In this document: positions 1 through 6,827 of the stretch, in pieces
How the letters are laid out: each line of letters begins with the position of its first letter
Position numbering within the stretch: the first letter of the stretch is position 1
From: JBOGED01 sp050743625
GTDB taxonomy: Bacteria; Actinomycetota; Nitriliruptoria; Euzebyales; Egibacteraceae
Direction of reading: 5' to 3'
Length of the DNA stretch: 13,204 nucleotides
NCBI GenBank assembly: GCA_050743625.1
Contig: JBOGED010000298.1
Coordinates: 1 to 13,204 of the forward strand
Notes under the pieces: generated by a model
What the model saw: the letters and a program-made list of their open reading frames with translations, nothing else
The model's database searches: none
What the model was told of the DNA's origin: nothing
Translations under genes and position numbers: made by a program

Positions 1-209
1 CACGACCGGATGGACAGTCGCAGCGGCATGAACTGACCTGCACGCCCATCCTCGTGGCTGCGCTCAACCGTCAACCCTCCACACCGGCCATGCCACAACC
101 CCGCCCCGGTCCCGCCACACACCAGGGCACGACTGTCATGACCCCATCCCCACGGCGGCCTGCACCCACACACCCCGATTCACACCACCCACCTAGGCGC
201 GCCGAGGTA

Positions 210-1574
210 TCAGTGGGCCTGGCCGTCGGGCCAGGCCCACTCGAATCCGTATTTCAGGCCCAATGGGGGATCCAGGAAGCTTGCTTGGACGTAGCCCTGG
301 ATAGGGACATACTCTCCGAGGGGCTGGTTCATCTGGGGGTCGTATCCCACCTGGGTCGAGAACGTTCGGACGACCTCCGGTACCTCCCCGGGGGCGAACT
401 GGATCCGCAGTTTCATTGAACGGGTGGGGTGGCGGGTGGTCTTGCAGGCAACCGGTACGCACTCACCCGCTTCTGGGCTGACATTCAGCCGGTAGACGAC
501 CCTGTACACCTCACGCCGCAGCAGCGGGCGGTCGAACATGACGCGGACGATGATGTGGTCGTCGGTCCGGTCAGGTGAGAGCGTGACCTGGCATCCGTCG
601 ATCGCCTCGGCCCACACCCAGGGGTTTCCGCCGGAATAGCGGGACGAGTAGACGAAGCCGGTCACCCCGTCGGCGAGCGCCTCGACCGTATGGATCTCCA
701 GGCAGCTCTCCAGAATCCTGCCCTTGCGGAACCGGTAGAGGCGATCGATGTCCAGGCTGCGCATCTCGTAGGCCTCGAAACCTCGCGACGGAGGTACCGC
801 CAGCGGCTCGGGCCAGGGGCGCGGGCCGGAGAGCTCCACGTCGTCGGTGTGCATGCCCAGCTCGATCAAGCGCAGCGCGAGATCCCTGATGGTCGCCTGC
901 TCCCAGCTTCGCACCGTGTCGATGCTGACCCTACGAGCCGCAGCGAACCGCCTTCGCCGGCCGGTGAGCGTCCCAGGGTCGTCGATGCCGATCGCCAATG
1001 CGGTCCGCAGGGCCATGGCTCGGGAATTGGTGGTTGCCGGGAGCAAATCCTGGAGGATCCGCATGGCGGTAATCGCACGCTCGGCTCGGCTCGGCAACCC
1101 AATGCTGGCCTTTCGCAACCTTCTGCTCACGCAAGGAAGGTTCAAGAGAGTGAGGCACCGTTCGAGCTTCGCCCGTGTCAACCCGTCGCCTTTGCGTAGG
1201 TAGACAAGCTCCCTCGCGAGGGCCTCCGCGACGTCGGTATCGTCGTTGTCGCTCGTCGCCAGCGCGTCCTGGAGCAGGTTCACCACCAACTCGATGGGAT
1301 GCAATCCCGCCGCGCGAGCATGGATCTGTAACGCCCGCAGTGCTCCGGCTGGAAGCAGCGGGGGAGCATCCTCCTGGCCCATATCGCACAGCGTTGCCCA
1401 CCAGTTCTCGAACTCGACGGTCTGGTCGAGCTCGGCGATGCGCTCTTCCAGGAGACACGTGACGACCTCGTCCGGCGTCGTGTCGAACGCCTCCGCAAGG
1501 CCCCTCAGCGAGCGGAGGAGCCCGTCGTTGAGGTCGAGTGCGAGAGGTTCCCACTCCTCGTCGGACGGCGTCAT
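210..1574 (-). CDS. Conserved actinobacterial protein of unknown function, 454 aa, RHH-like N terminus
   Basis: No enzymatic function can be assigned. Residues 8-48 and 71-106 each look like a ribbon-helix-helix unit: a short strand (PLALDL, PPLLPA) and then two helices. This suggests a tandem RHH-like DNA-binding head, which is inference. Residues 120-240 resemble a domain seen at the N terminus of many actinomycete proteins: a YLRKGDGL motif, a helical stretch, an LTGRRRRF segment and a putative helix-turn-helix (VSIDTVRSWEQATIRDLALRL). Residues 260-454 form a beta-rich tail with several Trp/Tyr and no recognised motif. There is no signal peptide or membrane segment, so it is probably cytoplasmic. 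The ATG is preceded by GGAGG at 9 nt. The gene is divergent from the GntR gene. An inverted repeat TGCCCTG-N9-CAGGGCA lies 27 bp upstream of its start. Confidence 0.8.
   Translation of the reverse strand: MTPSDEEWEPLALDLNDGLLRSLRGLAEAFDTTPDEVVTCLLEERIAELDQTVEFENWWATLCDMGQEDAPPLLPAGALRALQIHARAAGLHPIELVVNLLQDALATSDNDDTDVAEALARELVYLRKGDGLTRAKLERCLTLLNLPCVSRRLRKASIGLPSRAERAITAMRILQDLLPATTNSRAMALRTALAIGIDDPGTLTGRRRRFAAARRVSIDTVRSWEQATIRDLALRLIELGMHTDDVELSGPRPWPEPLAVPPSRGFEAYEMRSLDIDRLYRFRKGRILESCLEIHTVEALADGVTGFVYSSRYSGGNPWVWAEAIDGCQVTLSPDRTDDHIIVRVMFDRPLLRREVYRVVYRLNVSPEAGECVPVACKTTRHPTRSMKLRIQFAPGEVPEVVRTFSTQVGYDPQMNQPLGEYVPIQGYVQASFLDPPLGLKYGFEWAWPDGQAH
213..240. repeat. Perfect 12-bp hairpin at the 3' end of the 454-aa gene
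   Basis: GTGGGCCTGGCC (213-224) and GGCCAGGCCCAC (229-240) are perfect reverse complements around a 4-nt GTCG loop. The hairpin occupies the last codons of the minus-strand gene and ends next to its stop codon. It could act as an intrinsic terminator-like or 3'-end stabilising structure, but there is no T tract after it on the minus strand. The structure is seen directly; the role is inferred. Confidence 0.7.
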
Positions 1575-1600
1575 CGGCGATGGCCTCCGAATGTGTGGTA

Positions 1601-1623
1601 TGCCCTGGAAGGGAATCAGGGCA
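1601..1623. promoter_or_regulatory. Inverted repeat upstream of the 454-aa gene
   Basis: TGCCCTG (1601-1607) and CAGGGCA (1617-1623) are 7-bp perfect inverted arms separated by 9 bp, located 27 bp upstream of the minus-strand start codon. GGGAAT (1611-1616) can alternatively pair with ATTCCC (1631-1636). The position fits an operator or 5' leader structure. No binding protein is known; autoregulation by the RHH-like product is a guess. Confidence 0.4.
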
Positions 1624-1719
1624 CGGAGCGATTCCCGTTGACCGTTGTGTCGAGGCTACCTTGCTCCCTCGTGGAGGGTCAACCGCTGGTCAGTTGTCAG
1701 GCATCCGTCTGTTGTATCT

Positions 1720-1730
1720 TTGTCAGACCA
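1720..1730 (+). promoter_or_regulatory. Putative FadR-subfamily GntR operator
   Basis: TTGTCAGACCA fits the FadR-subfamily operator consensus TNGTNNNACNA at every fixed position. It lies 24 bp upstream of the GntR start codon. A second half-site-like TTGTCAG occurs at 1694-1700, 26 bp upstream, and a TATCTT that could serve as -10 abuts the operator (1715-1720). This layout suggests autorepression. Confidence 0.55.
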
Positions 1731-1754
1731 CGTTGAGTCGAAGCCACGACCGAG

Positions 1755-2516
1755 GTGAACGTGCCCTTCGAAAGCGTGAAGCGTGTGCACGCCCATCAGC
1801 AGGTAGCGCAGCAGATTCGGGAAGCGATTCACACGGGCGAGCTGCAACCCGGCGAGCCCCTACCGCCCGAGCGCGAGCTCGTCGAGTTGTTCAACGTTGG
1901 TCGCACGACGCTCCGTGAGGCGTTGCGCCTGCTGCAAGCCCAAGGGCTCCTCCACCGGGTGAGCGCAACCGCCCCGCTCCAGGTGGCCCACTGGTTCAGA
2001 GTCGATGCGACCGAGTCTGTGCTCGCGGCGCTCGCCGCGTTGGCTGGCGATCCTGTGCCGCTCCAGGACCTTCTCGATTTGCGCCTCGCCCTGGAGACGT
2101 GGGTGGTGCGCCACGCCACGAAACCGGCGGTCAACAGCCATGCGCTCGCGGAAGCGCGAGCAGCGCTGGACGCCATGGGCCGCGAGGGGCTGAGCCTCGC
2201 AGAGTTCAGTGAGGCTCACGCCGACTTCCATTCCGCGCTTCTCGCCGCCTCGGGGAACAAGGCGTTGCAGGCGATCCTCATCGCCGTGCGGGACAAGCTG
2301 TTCCAGCACATGCTTGAGGTGAGCCACGGGGTACCTGACGGCACGAGCCAGGGTGAGATGTTCGCTGCCGAGCATCGACGGCACGCCGCGATTCTGGACG
2401 CGATGGAAGCGGGTGACGGGGATCGGGCGGCGCGACTCCTCAAGGAGCACTTAGCCGCCTGGAAAAATCACGCAGGTGTCAGCGCGGCCGTGCGTGAGTA
2501 CCTGCAGTCTCCCTAG
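1755..2516 (+). CDS. GntR family transcriptional regulator, FadR subfamily
   Basis: A 253-aa DNA-binding regulator. Residues 10-70 form the winged helix-turn-helix, with the family hallmark GELQPGEPLPPERELVELF and the recognition helix GRTTLREALRLLQAQGLL. Residues 85-240 match the all-helical FCD ligand-binding domain. Asp157 (in HADFH), His210 (HAAIL) and His232 (KEHL) are candidate metal/ligand residues. Such proteins usually sense small organic acids or acyl-CoA-type metabolites, but the ligand cannot be told from the sequence. The start is GTG at 1755. GTG at 1761 is an alternative, since GAGGTG sits only 3 nt before it. The gene is monocistronic, divergent from the 454-aa gene and convergent with the RHH gene 23 bp away. 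A perfect TNGTNNNACNA operator upstream suggests autoregulation. Confidence 0.93.
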   Translation: MNVPFESVKRVHAHQQVAQQIREAIHTGELQPGEPLPPERELVELFNVGRTTLREALRLLQAQGLLHRVSATAPLQVAHWFRVDATESVLAALAALAGDPVPLQDLLDLRLALETWVVRHATKPAVNSHALAEARAALDAMGREGLSLAEFSEAHADFHSALLAASGNKALQAILIAVRDKLFQHMLEVSHGVPDGTSQGEMFAAEHRRHAAILDAMEAGDGDRAARLLKEHLAAWKNHAGVSAAVREYLQSP

Positions 2517-2539
2517 CCCCGGGCTGCGGTCGCCTGCAG

Positions 2540-2929
2540 TCAGGTCGATCTGCGGTCCTGGCTCGGCTGGAGAAGGCCCCGGGCGAGCGCCGTGTACATC
2601 TCCCTGACCAGGTCCGGCGCGAGGCCCGGAGGAGCGTCGCGCAGCACCGCCGCGATGGTGTCCAAGCTGGGTTGCTGGGTTTCGCTGGCCTCCAGGTCAC
2701 GCAGCTTGTCCAACAGCAGTCGCCGAGCCAACGCCGAGCGCGTGATCCCCTCCTTCTCGGCGCGACGATCGAGTTCGTCGATGAGACCTCTTGGGACCAT
2801 GACGTTCAAACGCTCGTCCCACTGACGCTTGGGACCCGGCTTGCGCCCCCGCCGTGACGCCTGCGGGTCAGCACCAGAACGAGCACCCGTCTCGGCGTGT
2901 TCCTCCGACTCGACTTCGCCCGCGGTCAT
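2540..2929 (-). CDS. Ribbon-helix-helix DNA-binding protein
   Basis: A 129-aa protein. Residues 1-38 are charged and disordered-looking, with a basic stretch RRGRKPGPKRQW. Residues 39-78 form an Arc/CopG-type RHH fold: strand LNVMV (41-45), helix A (about 46-60) and helix B TRSALARRLLLDKLRD (63-78). The C-terminal helical tail (88-122) may serve oligomerisation. The ATG at 2929 was chosen over upstream starts (up to 3064) because GGAGGT sits 4 nt before it. It could be a plasmid/partition-type or antitoxin-like regulator, but no toxin gene adjoins it. Upstream, an AT-rich island carries two 9-bp palindromes 30 bp apart around a divergent promoter. RHH dimers classically bind such short tandem boxes, so regulation of the 3273-3840 genes is a reasonable inference. 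Confidence 0.8.
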   Translation of the reverse strand: MTAGEVESEEHAETGARSGADPQASRRGRKPGPKRQWDERLNVMVPRGLIDELDRRAEKEGITRSALARRLLLDKLRDLEASETQQPSLDTIAAVLRDAPPGLAPDLVREMYTALARGLLQPSQDRRST

Positions 2930-3155
2930 GGCTACCTCCGTCGCTGTCTTGGAACGAGCTCCATCCCCGCTCATCCGCTTGCGCCCTGCGCCTCCTCGTA
3001 GGGAACGAGCTGAGTCCTGGGAACTGTGATTCAACTGGGGCCAGATTGTGAGTACAGAGTGCAACCTTGAGGAGATCTGAACAAGGGTTCAACTCTAACA
3101 GCCCGCGCCCTCGAGCGCCAGGGGGTCTGATAGCTCTCTCATAACTAATAATCAT

Positions 3156-3194
3156 AGATAATCTGTTGACCATACTTAGATTCGAAGATATTCT
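3156..3194. promoter_or_regulatory. Pair of near-identical 9-bp palindromes (candidate operators)
   Basis: AGATAATCT (3156-3164) and AGATATTCT (3186-3194) are each self-complementary around a central base and match at 8 of 9 positions. Their centres are 30 bp apart, about three helical turns. The first lies immediately before the -35 element and the second overlaps the -10 element. This is a typical layout for cooperative repression. The nearest regulator gene encodes an RHH protein transcribed away from the site. Confidence 0.55.
3166..3194 (+). promoter_or_regulatory. Near-consensus sigma-70-type promoter in an AT-rich island
   Basis: TTGACC (3166-3171), a 17-bp spacer and TATTCT (3189-3194) match housekeeping-sigma hexamers well. 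They lie in an AT-rich stretch (about 3129-3203) that is conspicuous in this GC-rich DNA. The promoter points at the 37-aa peptide gene and the PH-domain gene. Expected transcription start is near 3200. Confidence 0.65.
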
Positions 3195-3272
3195 GTGATA
3201 TAGCGGAGTTGCGCCGCCGTGGCGAGGTACCCATGGGATGCCCGCTTCCTCAATGGTCACAAAGTGGGAACA

Positions 3273-3386
3273 ATGAGTGGAGTAGTGCTCGCAGTCTTGC
3301 TTCTCATCCTCGTCGGAACGGCGGGCGCGGGCCCGACCAACGCCGGGCGTCAACACGGGAGCGGTCGCGATGCCGCCCTTCCCTAA
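3273..3386 (+). CDS. Small hydrophobic peptide, 37 aa
   Basis: An ATG opens a 37-codon frame: residues 3-15 (GVVLAVLLLILVG) form a single hydrophobic segment, followed by a short polar Gly/Ala-rich tail. It could be a signal-peptide-like or single-span membrane peptide. Its stop codon lies 14 nt inside the PH-domain gene, so the two frames overlap by 17 bp and translation may be coupled. The Shine-Dalgarno is weak (GTGGGAA, 3 nt before the ATG). It is the first open frame with membrane character after the strong promoter at 3166-3194. No family is recognised. Confidence 0.45.
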   Translation: MSGVVLAVLLLILVGTAGAGPTNAGRQHGSGRDAALP

Positions 3387-3840
3387 CCCCGAGCGGGTTC
3401 TGACCTCGTGGCGTCAGCATCCGTGCGCGCTCACCACCTCGGCCGCTGCGCTGATCCTTCCGGGGATCGGCGTGCTCCGCTACTCGCTCTCGCTGCCAGG
3501 AACCAGCGCGCGCGTCCCCCTCCTGTGGCTGGCTGTCTCCCTGCTGCTCATCGGGGGCTGGGCGGTAGCCGACTGGTGGATGGACCAGGTCGTCGTGACG
3601 GACCAACATGTCCTACGGGTACACGGCATCCTCACCCGTCACCGGACCGTCCTCCCTGTGGCGCACATTACCGGCATGGACTGTGAACGCTCCGTCGTTG
3701 GGCGCATGCTCGGCTACGGCGACTGCGTGCTTCGGGCCGCCGGCTACACACAGGAGCCCATGCGACTGACCTACGTCCCACGCCCGGACGAGCGCTACGC
3801 GCTGCTGGGAGGCTTGCTCGGCAGGAGGGTCGTCACGTGA
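3370..3840 (+). CDS. Bacterial PH-domain (DUF304-like) membrane protein
   Basis: A 156-aa protein with two hydrophobic segments (about 18-40 and 48-68) followed by a bacterial pleckstrin-homology domain (72-135). The recognisable core is VTDQHVLRVHGILTRHRTVLPVAHITG and then GYGDCVLRAAG, typical of bPH_2/YdbS-YdbT-like proteins anchored in the cytoplasmic membrane. The biochemical role of this family is poorly defined. The gene overlaps the upstream 37-aa peptide frame and probably shares its promoter. After the TGA stop the same frame stays open for 37 more codons with strong coding character (see 3841-3954), so the C terminus may have been shortened by a nonsense change. Confidence 0.82.
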   Translation: MPPFPNPERVLTSWRQHPCALTTSAAALILPGIGVLRYSLSLPGTSARVPLLWLAVSLLLIGGWAVADWWMDQVVVTDQHVLRVHGILTRHRTVLPVAHITGMDCERSVVGRMLGYGDCVLRAAGYTQEPMRLTYVPRPDERYALLGGLLGRRVVT

Positions 3841-3954
3841 GCCGCGGGCGGGCTCGGCCTCGCCACGCTCGTGGTCTTCAACTGGCTCTACATCGGCCCC
3901 AACCCCTACCCTGAACGCAGTCTTCTCGACGTACTCAACCCCCCCACAGCTTGA
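3841..3954 (+). pseudogene. In-frame hydrophobic coding remnant after the PH-gene stop
   Basis: Directly after the TGA at 3838-3840, the same frame encodes 37 residues containing GLGLATLVVFNWLYIGPNPY and then PERSLLDVLNPP, before a second TGA. The first 23 codons all end in G or C, which argues that this was coding until recently. There is no ATG, GTG or TTG start in the first dozen codons and no Shine-Dalgarno. It may be a third membrane segment lost through a nonsense mutation, or a small membrane-protein gene that lost its start. Confidence 0.4.
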
Positions 3955-4219
3955 AAACCACTACAGCGATCTGAGAGTGACCGCCAGCCAGTGCGGTGCT
4001 ACCCCCGGCAGGACAGCGGGGCGGGAGGTTTCACATCGTGATCTTGACGGCCAGTACGTGGTAGAGGCAGTCCCCAGTCCCATGCTGGTGCCAGCGTCAG
4101 AAGTGCCAGAACATATCACTGCTCTCCCGTGGCTTCTCCATGGAGGAAACACACACCAGACCCATGCGGTTCCGCCCCCTGGCCGCGCGCTGAGGATGGC
4201 GCGCCAACCCGCGTGACCG
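3955..4219. other. Gene-poor gap between the PH and molybdopterin genes
   Basis: A GTG-started frame of 79 codons (3977-4216, plus) is open, but only about two thirds of its third positions are G or C, below the real genes here. It has no Shine-Dalgarno or recognisable domain. I do not call it a gene. No convincing terminator was seen for either flanking gene. Confidence 0.5.
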
Positions 4220-5218
4220 CTACGTTGCCACGGTGACGGCGACTGTGTGGACGCTGTTTCGCCCTGCCACAGGCTGGGTCCTTCCGCGGACGTCGGTCGC
4301 GCGGCTGGCGATCTGGTACGCGCCCGGCACCTCGGCTGGCCAGTCAAGCGTGAACCGTTGCCACGTGTGGCCGCTCCGTCGAGGTTCGAGCCGGGCGTCG
4401 AGCCAGGACATGCCACGGTCGGTGCTTACCTCCACGCGAGTGACGTCCCACGCGCTCCAGGCCCACCCGCAGATCGCATGGCGCCCGCAAGCCAGCGCAG
4501 TCCCGTCCGACGGGACGACGAGGACTGAGTTCACGTCCAGCTCACGGACGGCGACAGGGGCCTTGAGACCATCGGCCTCCCGGTTGTACAGCCGTGTCGT
4601 GTACAGGCCCTCGGGCCGGCCGCGCGCTACCTGGACCCGCGACAGCCACTTCACGGCGTTGGTGCCGAAGTAACCCGGCACGAACACGCGCACGGGGAAG
4701 CCGTGCTCGGCGGTGAGCGCCTCGCCGTTCATCCCCCACGCCAGGAGGACGTCATCCTCGAGAGCGCGGTCGAGCGGTAGGTCCTTCAGGTAGCGGTCGC
4801 TGCGTACACCGCCGAAGGTGCCCCAGTCAAGGCCTTCCAACCACACCGCGTCCGCGCCAGGCCGGACACGCGCGCGGGCGAGGGCGTCAGCGAGACGCGC
4901 CCCCTGCCATACCACGTTGCCTACGCGCCGGGTTGGCACGTCCGGCTCCAAAGGGTTCCCGAAGCACTCGAGGACCGCCGTGACCTCGTGAGACGGCAGG
5001 CTCGTCAGCTCCTGGTAGTCGAGCCTGAAAGGGCGCTCGACCAACCCGTCTACCTGCAACCGCCACCGCTCGAGATCGACCCACGCGATCCCCATGTGCG
5101 CCACCACGTACACGTCCTCGGTCCCCGTGACCCACCGGCCGAGCCGCGAGACCGGGACCAGCCGCCGGAACGCCGACGACGGGTCCATGACCACGCCCTC
5201 ACCGCGCGCTTCGCGCAT
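4220..5218 (-). CDS. Sulfite-oxidase-family molybdopterin oxidoreductase
   Basis: A 332-aa protein with the oxidoreductase molybdopterin-binding domain (about 35-215) and a C-terminal Mo-co dimerisation immunoglobulin-like domain (about 235-330). Cys85 in AVLECFGN is the expected thiolate ligand of molybdenum. AWGMNGEAL, HGFPVRVFVPGYFG and NAVKWLSRV are family motifs, and ICGWAWSAWDVTRVEVSTDRG begins the dimerisation domain. There is no cytochrome b5 domain and no clear Tat or Sec signal, so it is probably cytosolic. The substrate is unknown and need not be sulfite. The gene starts 4 bp after the P450 stop, indicating an operon. The start is uncertain: ATG at 5218 fits tight coupling, while ATG at 5188 (residue 11) has a better Shine-Dalgarno (GAGG, 8-10 nt). 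Confidence 0.92.
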   Translation of the reverse strand: MREARGEGVVMDPSSAFRRLVPVSRLGRWVTGTEDVYVVAHMGIAWVDLERWRLQVDGLVERPFRLDYQELTSLPSHEVTAVLECFGNPLEPDVPTRRVGNVVWQGARLADALARARVRPGADAVWLEGLDWGTFGGVRSDRYLKDLPLDRALEDDVLLAWGMNGEALTAEHGFPVRVFVPGYFGTNAVKWLSRVQVARGRPEGLYTTRLYNREADGLKAPVAVRELDVNSVLVVPSDGTALACGRHAICGWAWSAWDVTRVEVSTDRGMSWLDARLEPRRSGHTWQRFTLDWPAEVPGAYQIASRATDVRGRTQPVAGRNSVHTVAVTVAT

Positions 5219-5222
5219 TCCG

Positions 5223-6425
5223 TTACGCTCGAGCGCCGAAGCGTAGCGGGAGGGTGAGGGGGCCGTGGATGCCGATGTGGGGACGCAAGCTGACCGGGTC
5301 CGCCAGATCGAGCTTGCCGAGCCGGGCGGCGAGGATCGGCAGGGCCTCGCGCATCTCGATCCGAGCGAGCCACGCTCCCAGGCAGTAATGCATCCCCCCG
5401 CCGAAGCCCAGGTGCACGGGCCGCTCGGCGGTGATGTCGAACGCGGCGTCGCCGAAGACGTCGCGCTGGCGGTTGGCGGCGGCCACGAAAAGGGTCACCA
5501 GGGTCCCCGCAGGGATGGCGAGGCCGTTGAACTCGAAGTCTTCCACCGCGATCCGGCCACCGGCGGGAGTGGCCGGGTTGACGCGCATGACCTCTTCGAC
5601 GGCGGTCACCGCCAGTTCCGGCCGAGCAGCCAGCAGGGCCCACTGATCGGGATGCTCGGCGAACGTCGCCATCGCCAAGGCCAGCTGGTTGCGAGTCGTG
5701 TCTTGACCGGCGAACACCAAGCCGACGACCATCGTCCTCAGCTCTTCCGTAGAGAGCTGGTCCCCGGCCTCTTCGACGGCGATCAGGCCGGAGATCAGGT
5801 CTTCACGGGGCTGCCGGCGACGCGCGGCGACCAGCTCGTCACAGCACGCGTACAGCCCGGCCAACGCGGCCTCGACACGATCGAGCTCTCGCGCGCAGGT
5901 GCTTCCGAACCCTAACCCGAGGTCGGTCGACCACCCGAGGAACTGGTCGAACTCGGACGCCGCGATGCCGATCAGCTCGCTGATGACCCATGCGGGGTAA
6001 GGGTCGGAGAACTCCGCCATGAACTCGCATTCACCCCGGCCCGCGAACGCGTCGATCAGCTCGTGCCCTTTGGCCCGCATGAAGGGCCTGAGCCGGTCGA
6101 CGCTGCGGGTGCTGAACGCCTTGCTGAGCAGCCGGCGCTGCCGGGAGTGGTCCTCACCCTCGAGGGCGAGGAGCGAACGGGCCATCCACTCAACGAACGG
6201 TCCGGACGTGACCCCCATGGCGGCGAGGAAGTCCATGATGGAGGGCCTGAGCCGCCGGTCCCGCAGCAGCGCCGCGCACTCGTCGTAACCCAGCACCGCC
6301 AGCCCGAAGGGCGTGCGCGCGTACCACCCGGCCTTCGCGGCGGCCAGCACCTCGGGCGCATCGACGCGGAACGACGGGTCGAGCGTGTCGAAGAACGGGA
6401 CATCGGCATGTTGGGTGACGGTCAT
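5223..6425 (-). CDS. Cytochrome P450
   Basis: A 400-aa soluble bacterial class I-type P450, of normal family length. Numbering is from the ATG at 6425. The I-helix motif AGQDTT is at 239-244 (acid-alcohol oxygen-activation pair), the K-helix ExxR (EVMR) at 278-281, and the heme loop FGGGMHYCLG at 341-350 with Cys348 as heme ligand. An HSRQR motif in the C-helix region probably contacts heme propionate. ATG 6425 was chosen over TTG 6455 because GGAGGT lies 9 nt upstream. The substrate cannot be inferred. No ferredoxin or reductase gene is adjacent, so redox partners must be encoded elsewhere. The gene heads an operon with the sulfite-oxidase-family enzyme. Confidence 0.96.
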   Translation of the reverse strand: MTVTQHADVPFFDTLDPSFRVDAPEVLAAAKAGWYARTPFGLAVLGYDECAALLRDRRLRPSIMDFLAAMGVTSGPFVEWMARSLLALEGEDHSRQRRLLSKAFSTRSVDRLRPFMRAKGHELIDAFAGRGECEFMAEFSDPYPAWVISELIGIAASEFDQFLGWSTDLGLGFGSTCARELDRVEAALAGLYACCDELVAARRRQPREDLISGLIAVEEAGDQLSTEELRTMVVGLVFAGQDTTRNQLALAMATFAEHPDQWALLAARPELAVTAVEEVMRVNPATPAGGRIAVEDFEFNGLAIPAGTLVTLFVAAANRQRDVFGDAAFDITAERPVHLGFGGGMHYCLGAWLARIEMREALPILAARLGKLDLADPVSLRPHIGIHGPLTLPLRFGARA

Positions 6426-6463
6426 CCCGGTAAGACCTCCCGCGGGTGATTCCAACCGTTACC

Positions 6464-6469
6464 ACTATA
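6464..6469 (-). promoter_or_regulatory. Candidate -10 element for the P450 operon
   Basis: On the minus strand TATAGT lies about 38 bp upstream of the P450 ATG, a suitable distance for a short leader. No good -35 hexamer is visible at 16-18 bp, as is common in actinomycetes. Confidence 0.35.
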
Positions 6470-6524
6470 GTCAGGGAGCGCAGAACCGCAGGGGGAGGCG
6501 TCCAGGCCAACGATGCCGAGGTGA

Positions 6525-6632
6525 GGGCGCCAGGTTACCGGCGTCGAACTCCCGGACCTGCTCGACCACCTCGCCAGTCTGGTCCACGATCAGCACGCAC
6601 ACCATCAACAACGCCCGACCCCCCCATCATGA
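6525..6632 (+). other. Short start-less coding-like fragment
   Basis: A 35-codon open stretch contains VELPDLLDHLASLVHDQHAHH and ends in TGA 7 nt before the next small ORF. Codon third positions are GC-rich, but there is no start codon. It may be a remnant of a gene that once overlapped the 60-aa ORF. No family is recognised. Confidence 0.25.
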
Positions 6633-6639
6633 CCTGACG

Positions 6640-6822
6640 ATGCGCGCCGACCGCGAGGCTTACCTCGAGCAGATGCGCCAGACCGTCGCAATGACCGGGC
6701 AGCTCCGCGTCACCGACATGCTCGTGGCCGCCCTCGACGAGCTGGTCCGCGCCTCCGCCGCCTGCACGGCTCCAAGGCCGGGTGATTGCAACGCCTACGG
6801 CAACGGTGGCCGGGACGCGTAG
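6640..6822 (+). CDS. Small hypothetical protein, 60 aa
   Basis: The first 41 codons have almost exclusively G/C third positions and encode a helical, charged segment (DREAYLEQMRQTVAMTGQLR, then VTDMLVAALDELVRASA). The last 19 codons are compositionally different and run up to the broken end of the CHAT remnant, so the 3' end may be a junction artefact of a deletion. No Shine-Dalgarno is present. If expressed, translation may depend on an upstream frame now lost. Function unknown. Confidence 0.4.
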   Translation: MRADREAYLEQMRQTVAMTGQLRVTDMLVAALDELVRASAACTAPRPGDCNAYGNGGRDA

Positions 6823-6827
6823 CCTTG

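Noticed and set aside
1..209. Possible end of a gene entering from the left, stopping at about base 36
   Set aside because: Two frames both give short plausible tails (stops at 28-30 and 34-36), and nothing distinguishes them or identifies a family. No feature was called in 1-209.
3838..3840. Selenocysteine decoding of the PH-gene TGA
   Set aside because: No SECIS-like hairpin is evident right after the TGA and no selenoprotein family fits. A nonsense mutation is simpler.
3977..4216. 79-codon plus-strand frame in the 3.9-4.2 kb gap
   Set aside because: Third-position GC is well below the real genes, there is no Shine-Dalgarno, and I recognise no motif.
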